A stretch of 64,000 nucleotides of DNA from contig VWZL01000463.1 of the NCBI GenBank assembly GCA_013396915.1, positions 62,001-126,000 of the forward strand, read 5' to 3'. Origin of the DNA: Stercorarius parasiticus. Lineage: Eukaryota; Chordata; Aves; Charadriiformes; Stercorariidae. Under the pieces are notes generated by a model that was given only the letters and a program-made list of their open reading frames with translations, did no database searches and had not been told where the DNA came from. A program made the position numbers and the translations under genes. Positions 58,893 through 64,000 of this stretch are shown one piece after another (the first letter of the stretch is position 1; the number at the start of each line of letters is the position of its first letter).

Positions 58893-61800
58893 CGAAATGG
58901 AAAAGGTTGCGATGTTAGACGGTCACAAAACTGCTTGAAGTGGAAGGAGTATTTTTTTATTTGTTTACAGTTGGTGAAATGTAGTTCTGCGGAACAAGCA
59001 AAAGCTGAAAAGGCTTGTTGTTGATATCGGAAAAGCCATTTTTTTTCACATTTTGTGTAGGTTGCCATTGTCAGAATAAAGCTAGTACGATTACCAGGAC
59101 CCAGTTTCCTTTACTGTATCTCGGGCAACAATTCAGATTGTTTTGTTTCAGAAGTGGCGTCAGCAGACTTCAGCGCATGACAATACTCTCTGGTTTTTAT
59201 GCTTTGATGTTTTTGCTGCTTTCAAGAATGGCTTGACATGAATCAAGTCTCATAGACTTTGAGGACTTTGAGACTTTTTCATTTGTTCTTGTTTCCTGCA
59301 GTCAAGTACCTATGAAACACTGCTATAGTCAAGTAGCCAGGTATGATTACTACTCCAAAGGAATAGATAATGAATTTGGAGGGTATAGGTCTGAGATAGT
59401 TGTCTGCCCATGCTGCTGCTTTGGAGGCAAGAAAGAAGAATTAAATTCTATGGAAAGGCTGTGGTTGTGTTTTGGTTCCTTAAACCTTACAGGTGAGGCT
59501 ATGTCAGTGGGTGGCCTGCAGCAAGAGATGCCAAGTTGGAAGGCTTCTCTACAAGATGCCATTTTCAGTCCCAGCTCCTCTTCATCTGAGGTTCAGGTTT
59601 GGAGACTAAAATTGCCATCTAAAACTTGTTGTTTTGTGATAGGAAGGTGATGCCTGCAGCTAGCAGGAGCAGGCTACATGAGCAGGAACATTGCTGAGCT
59701 GCAATGGTCTAGGGCTCAATCCAGTGTTTAGGAGGTCATTGGGAAGGTTCTTATTGGCTTTAAATAGCACCGGATCTGGCCTGTGTCAGGATTCCATGAA
59801 AACCTGAGATTGTCTTTGCATTTCCATATCGATCACGCTTCCGGTTGCAGTGTTGTTTTCCAAATCAGAGCCTTATCCCACAGCTGGGTGAACTGAGGAG
59901 AATGCTTTATTCTACCGGTCCTTCAACTACCCAATCTTGCCTCACCATGCAGCTGCAGTTCTGTTAAATTCCTCTTGATAATTAATGCATTATTGCAACA
60001 GATGCCATGATATGAGTAACGCTTTAGTAGCTCGGATCTAGCTTATGTGACATTCTGCAGCGAGGAAAGGCAAGTGTCGGAAAACACGTGCCTCTTAGGC
60101 ATGCCCATAACAGAAACCATTTATCTTCTTTAAGGAGTCTAATGAACTAATCGAAGACGTGAAGAACTGCATTTTATTACTATTAAAATTAAGTACTATT
60201 GAGACAGTTTTGGCTAAACCCGGGTCTTCAGACAAAGTAGGCGGTCTGTCACGAACCGTTTGGGAATATACAGGAAATGTTTTCAGACAGAAGAAAAGGC
60301 TGTAGAATCACTCGCGTTCATAAAGCAGGATAATCCCTTGGCTTTATTACTGAATAACTTTGATGTAGCATTAAAACAAATTTGCATTTTAATACCTAAT
60401 TCTCTGTATTTCCTCTTCGGGGTAATCCTCTATTTTGGAGAATTTTTTGAAGCGTGCTTTGGTTGCTTGTAAGTGTTCCTCTAATGAGAGATGGAATCAG
60501 TACAGAGCGGAATACAGTACAGATGGAATCAGTTACAGAAAAGCTCATGCACAGAGAGATCTCAGGAAGACGGTGCTTGGAGAGACGTGACATTTAACTA
60601 CCTGCATCCTGACTCTAAGTATTCTTCTTTATCCAGACACTCCCAAATAGAAGTTTTTCCTGGAGAATGATAAACAGCGTGATCAAAAGGAAGTCTCTTA
60701 ATATCTCTGCATCTTTGCTGCACAGTTGATGATAGAGTATTTACAGGGCTGTTGTGAGCGAAAACGAACCGAAGGTCACGTACAGGGATGCCCAAAGGCA
60801 TCGCCGCTGGGTTTAACCACACCTGCAGAGCAGGAGGTCGAGGCAATTCCAGGCTAGGAGCCCGTATTCCCCCGAGGGAAAGGACAATTTCAGATCATAT
60901 CGAGTAAACTTCTGCCACCACTCGATTGACAAAGTCAGTGAACTTCCAGGTCTGAGGATGCTTTGTGGGGTTTGTTCTTTATTTATCTTTATTGGCAGTT
61001 CTCCCGCTGTGTGCCTCTGTGCAAATCTTTAGTAAAGTCCCTCTGGTGTTGTTCACGTATAAAATGATGCTACTGATAGCTGCCTTAAATGACTGTGTGA
61101 TTCAGAAACATGAAGCACGACACGGAAACAAGAATGCTTACTTTTTTTTGTTAATAATGCGATTTTTCTGTTCCAAAGAATTTCTAACTTCCATTCCACC
61201 AGAATATATTCCCAATGCTTCTAATGGTATCCAAAGCAAACGGCAACTTTAAGTTGACCACATTTGTCAAATTATGTAATTTTTGTTTAATACATAAAGT
61301 GTCCTATAAGTCATACTGATATATAAGATGTATTCCTACAAATTCCTACATTTCCTCCATACATATCCACCCTTGTGTCAACTGAGAACGCTTCTAGCCT
61401 TGTAGGTGACATTCAGTACCATGGAAACTATATATTTTTATTCTTTAGGGTCAGGTCTTCCTGAGGGTAGAGTTAGGACCAACAAATTTGTCACTCTATT
61501 AATGGACCATAAACTAAACTTCAGTTCTGCCAAATCTCCACTCAGCGTTGTGCAGGAATCAATACCTTGGTTTTATATTAGAGAAAGCTCTTTAAATCTT
61601 AAAGAACATGAAGAACAAGGGACCAAATGAAGCATTGGAAAATGACATGTACAATGAGAAAATTTAGAGCTAAAATAGTGCCAGTGATTAGGTGTTCTGA
61701 AATATCGAAGGTCTGGGTGTAATTCTTCTGGAGCGCTTCGTGTAGCAGCTCCTGTGCTTTCCCCTGGAGCATCTGCTACCGCTGGGCTGTTTCTGACAGC

Positions 61801-62761
61801 AATGTGGATAGGAGAGATCAAGAACCCGACCTGGACGGGCAATTCCCAATTTATTAGAATCTTCCCTAAAGCTGTTGTTAGACTTTTAAATATCTCTTCA
61901 GTTCTGTTACCAGGTAGCCCAAGACAAGGAATATTCAAGGGCATAAGAGAAAATATATAATTTTATTTTTTTATCATGCATATTGAAAAGTGATTTTTTT
62001 TTCCCTCCTCCTTTTCTTCCTGTGAAGCCAAGTAGTTAACACCTTCTGAAGAGAATTAAAATGGGAAATATATTTGAGCAAGAATTACAGAGGTGTATAA
62101 TAATTGCTTGGCATTTCCATACGCTCGGAAAGCAGTTTGAAGCTTTAAAGCAAGCATATTGTCCAATTCATCATCTTCCATGCAGCATTTTTACTTTTAG
62201 CAAGGGACATACATCATAAGGCTCAGCAAGTTTTCGAAATGGATTCTCAACATGGACAGATGGTGTTTAAGATGCCTGATGAGAGGGCTGACTTTCTCCG
62301 AGTGTGGCAATGTCAGAAGAGAAGACAGCTTCTGGGGTTGTCTCATTTCACAGGAGTGACCAGCGTTTGAAGTACGGCACACTCAGCTGCGGCAGCACTG
62401 AGCCCAGCAAAAATTCTTCAACAGACTTGAGGCAGCACTGATGGGAAGCAAAGAACTGCCGTCCGCGGATGTGCTGGCACCCTGGAAAAAGCTGCAAATT
62501 TTATGAACTTGAGATTACGGCCTTGCTGAGTTGAGGGACTCCTGACCACCTGAAGTGATAGATTTGTGAAGTGTCTTTCGCTCCCTACTGCAATTGGGAA
62601 AGATATCCTGAAGGGCTCCATTGCGTGTTCCAAACCAGAGATGAATTAATAGTGTGATTTGCACCATGAGCAGTCTCAAATAACTTGCAAGATCTTTGTG
62701 CGTTGAAACCAGCCAGATACTTGCAAAGGTCCTTCTGATCTCAGCTTCTCTTCTTTTATTA
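58893..62761. other. gene-free single-copy DNA
   Basis: No gene recognised. The 112-codon open frame at 59312-59650 has no domain. The 16-bp tandem repeat at 60491-60539 is listed separately. Confidence 0.5.
60491..60539. repeat. 16-bp tandem repeat, three units
   Basis: GGAATCAGTACAGA (60493), GGAATACAGTACAGA (60509) and GGAATCAGTTACAGA (60525) start 16 bp apart and differ by one-base insertions. Confidence 0.8.
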
Positions 62762-63019
62762 CAGAATCACAAACTGGCAGGTGTTGGAAGGGCCCTCTGG
62801 AGATCACCCAGTCCAACCCCCGGCCAGAGCAGGGTCACCCAGAGCAGGTGGCACAGGAACGCAGCCAGGCGGGGTTGGGATGTCTCCAGAGACGGAGACT
62901 CCCCCACCTCTCTGGGCAGCCTGTGCCAGGGCTCTGCCAGCCTCCCAGGAAAGAAGTTCCTCCTCGTGTGGAGATGCAACTTCCCAGGGTCAGGTTTGTG
63001 CCCGTCACCCCTTGTCCTG
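62762..63019 (-). mobile_element. CR1 LINE fragment, second subfamily, inverted
   Basis: Minus-strand CR1 tail, about 258 bp, closely matching 34146-34599 from GGACAAGGGGTGACGGGCAC to GGGCCCTTCCAACACC. It is 5'-truncated inside the 3' untranslated region, so no ORF2 remains. Open frames through it on both strands are CR1 sequence. Confidence 0.95.
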
Positions 63020-64000
63020 AAAAGCAGAACACCATTTTTAATCAGCTTGTGTGTGCACTGAGCATGCCAAGCTCATGCAGTTGCAGTAGCTTCCCAAGCA
63101 GTATTCCACACCGGGCAGCTGTTAGACGTGCTGCACACAAAATAAAGTCACCCACATCCTAGTGCTTTTTTTCCAACGTAGAACTGGATCTGTGAGAATC
63201 TAAGTGTTTATCCTGGTGCAATAGCAAGGAGAAAGGGAAATTACTTAACCTCTCAATTTCATACAACAGAAGCCTGCAGTATATTTGGCAGCACCCACAA
63301 CTCGTAGGCATTGATTAGGATCCTTCTCTGCCACATATTAAGCAAGCAGGGAACAGAAAGACCATAAGAAATCTTTCAGTAGAATTTTAATATCTGTCTA
63401 TGTGCTGCTTCGATATCTCAATATCATTTTGTCCAAGAATGGTTTGAATATTGTATGCGCTTGAATACTGAGTAGGCTTCAACGATGAGGAAGCTGAAAG
63501 CTAAAGTTATGCCTTTCACTCTTTATACTCCACAGAAATTTCATGTTTTCTTTAATATCTTGGCTGAGAAAAACTCTAATAGTTGAAGATCTTTTTTTAC
63601 CTGTTTTGCAAGGGCTTTATACAGGTTAAATTTTAATATTTTTTTTCCTAACATCCTGCAAATGAGTAACACGCATGTAGCTCACAGCTTGCTACTTAAA
63701 GAAGCCTTATAAATTGTTCTTTAATGGTACTGCCAGTTTTCTTTAACTGAAGTTTGCTTGTTTTGCGAGCCTGGTTAAATATCTTCATTTTAATGCCTTA
63801 AAAACATTCAGAAAGCAATTACGTAATATCTGGGTACATCTGTCTATATTAACATTATTAAGTACCTTTTTTCTTTCCCCCTTCTTCACAGATACACGTA
63901 ATTAGCTCTCAAACGGTTAACTAAGTCAGGGTTAACCTCATACCGTGTCCCTAAAGCCTAGGGAGAGCTACTCATTTTCTGCTCCTGAAAGGAAGATAAA
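63020..64000. other. gene-free single-copy DNA
   Basis: No gene recognised. A strong splice-acceptor-like sequence (pyrimidine tract from about 63866 ending in CTTCACAG near 63891) is followed within ten codons by stops in every frame, so it is not a coding exon. GGTTAAC occurs twice near 63915-63937. Confidence 0.5.

Overview
The window looks like nuclear DNA from a bird. The evidence is its repeats: at least nine pieces of CR1 retrotransposons (Chicken Repeat 1, a non-LTR LINE) lie in it, several ending in the typical CR1 tail ATTCTATG or ATTCTGTG. The rest is AT-rich, CpG-poor, largely single-copy sequence with few repeats (CR1 is roughly 4 % of the window), as in gene-poor parts of avian chromosomes. 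I cannot name the species or locus. Crocodilians and turtles also carry CR1, so an archosaur or turtle other than a bird is not strictly excluded.

I find no convincing cellular protein-coding gene, tRNA, rRNA, snRNA, known microRNA, LTR retrovirus or CRISPR array. The longer open frames (up to about 176 codons) show no recognisable domain and no coherent exon structure, or are CR1 read in sense or antisense. The window is best described as intergenic or deep-intronic DNA; I cannot tell which. The only true coding matter is decayed CR1 ORF2 (the C-terminal tail of the reverse-transcriptase protein) in four copies. At 479-787 there is also a possible relict reading frame that I cannot identify.

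Layout. 1-7.3 kb: single-copy DNA with the relict frame (479-787), a hairpin (2889-2937) and an AT-rich block of homeodomain-like motifs (5858-6125). 7.3-15.2 kb: three CR1 copies, two of them closely related and inverted 1.7 kb apart. 15.2-34.1 kb: no dispersed repeat seen; several AT-rich blocks resembling conserved noncoding elements, and at 24.0-24.8 kb a purine-rich tract followed by a CpG-rich segment with a forkhead palindrome and two tandem RFX X-box-like sites. 34.1-39.9 kb: four CR1 copies, a TG/TA/CA microsatellite palindrome and a perfect 15-bp estrogen response element at 39151-39165. 39.9-64 kb: single-copy DNA with two CR1 tails, a minisatellite, a G-quadruplex-capable C tract, local CpG clusters and a 13-bp perfect inverted repeat at 55498-55542.

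No genes work together here. If the window has function it is regulatory. The candidates best supported by sequence alone are the estrogen response element and the FOX/RFX cluster. I found no clear sign of an undescribed multi-gene system, and the conserved-element calls rest on composition only because no alignment could be made.
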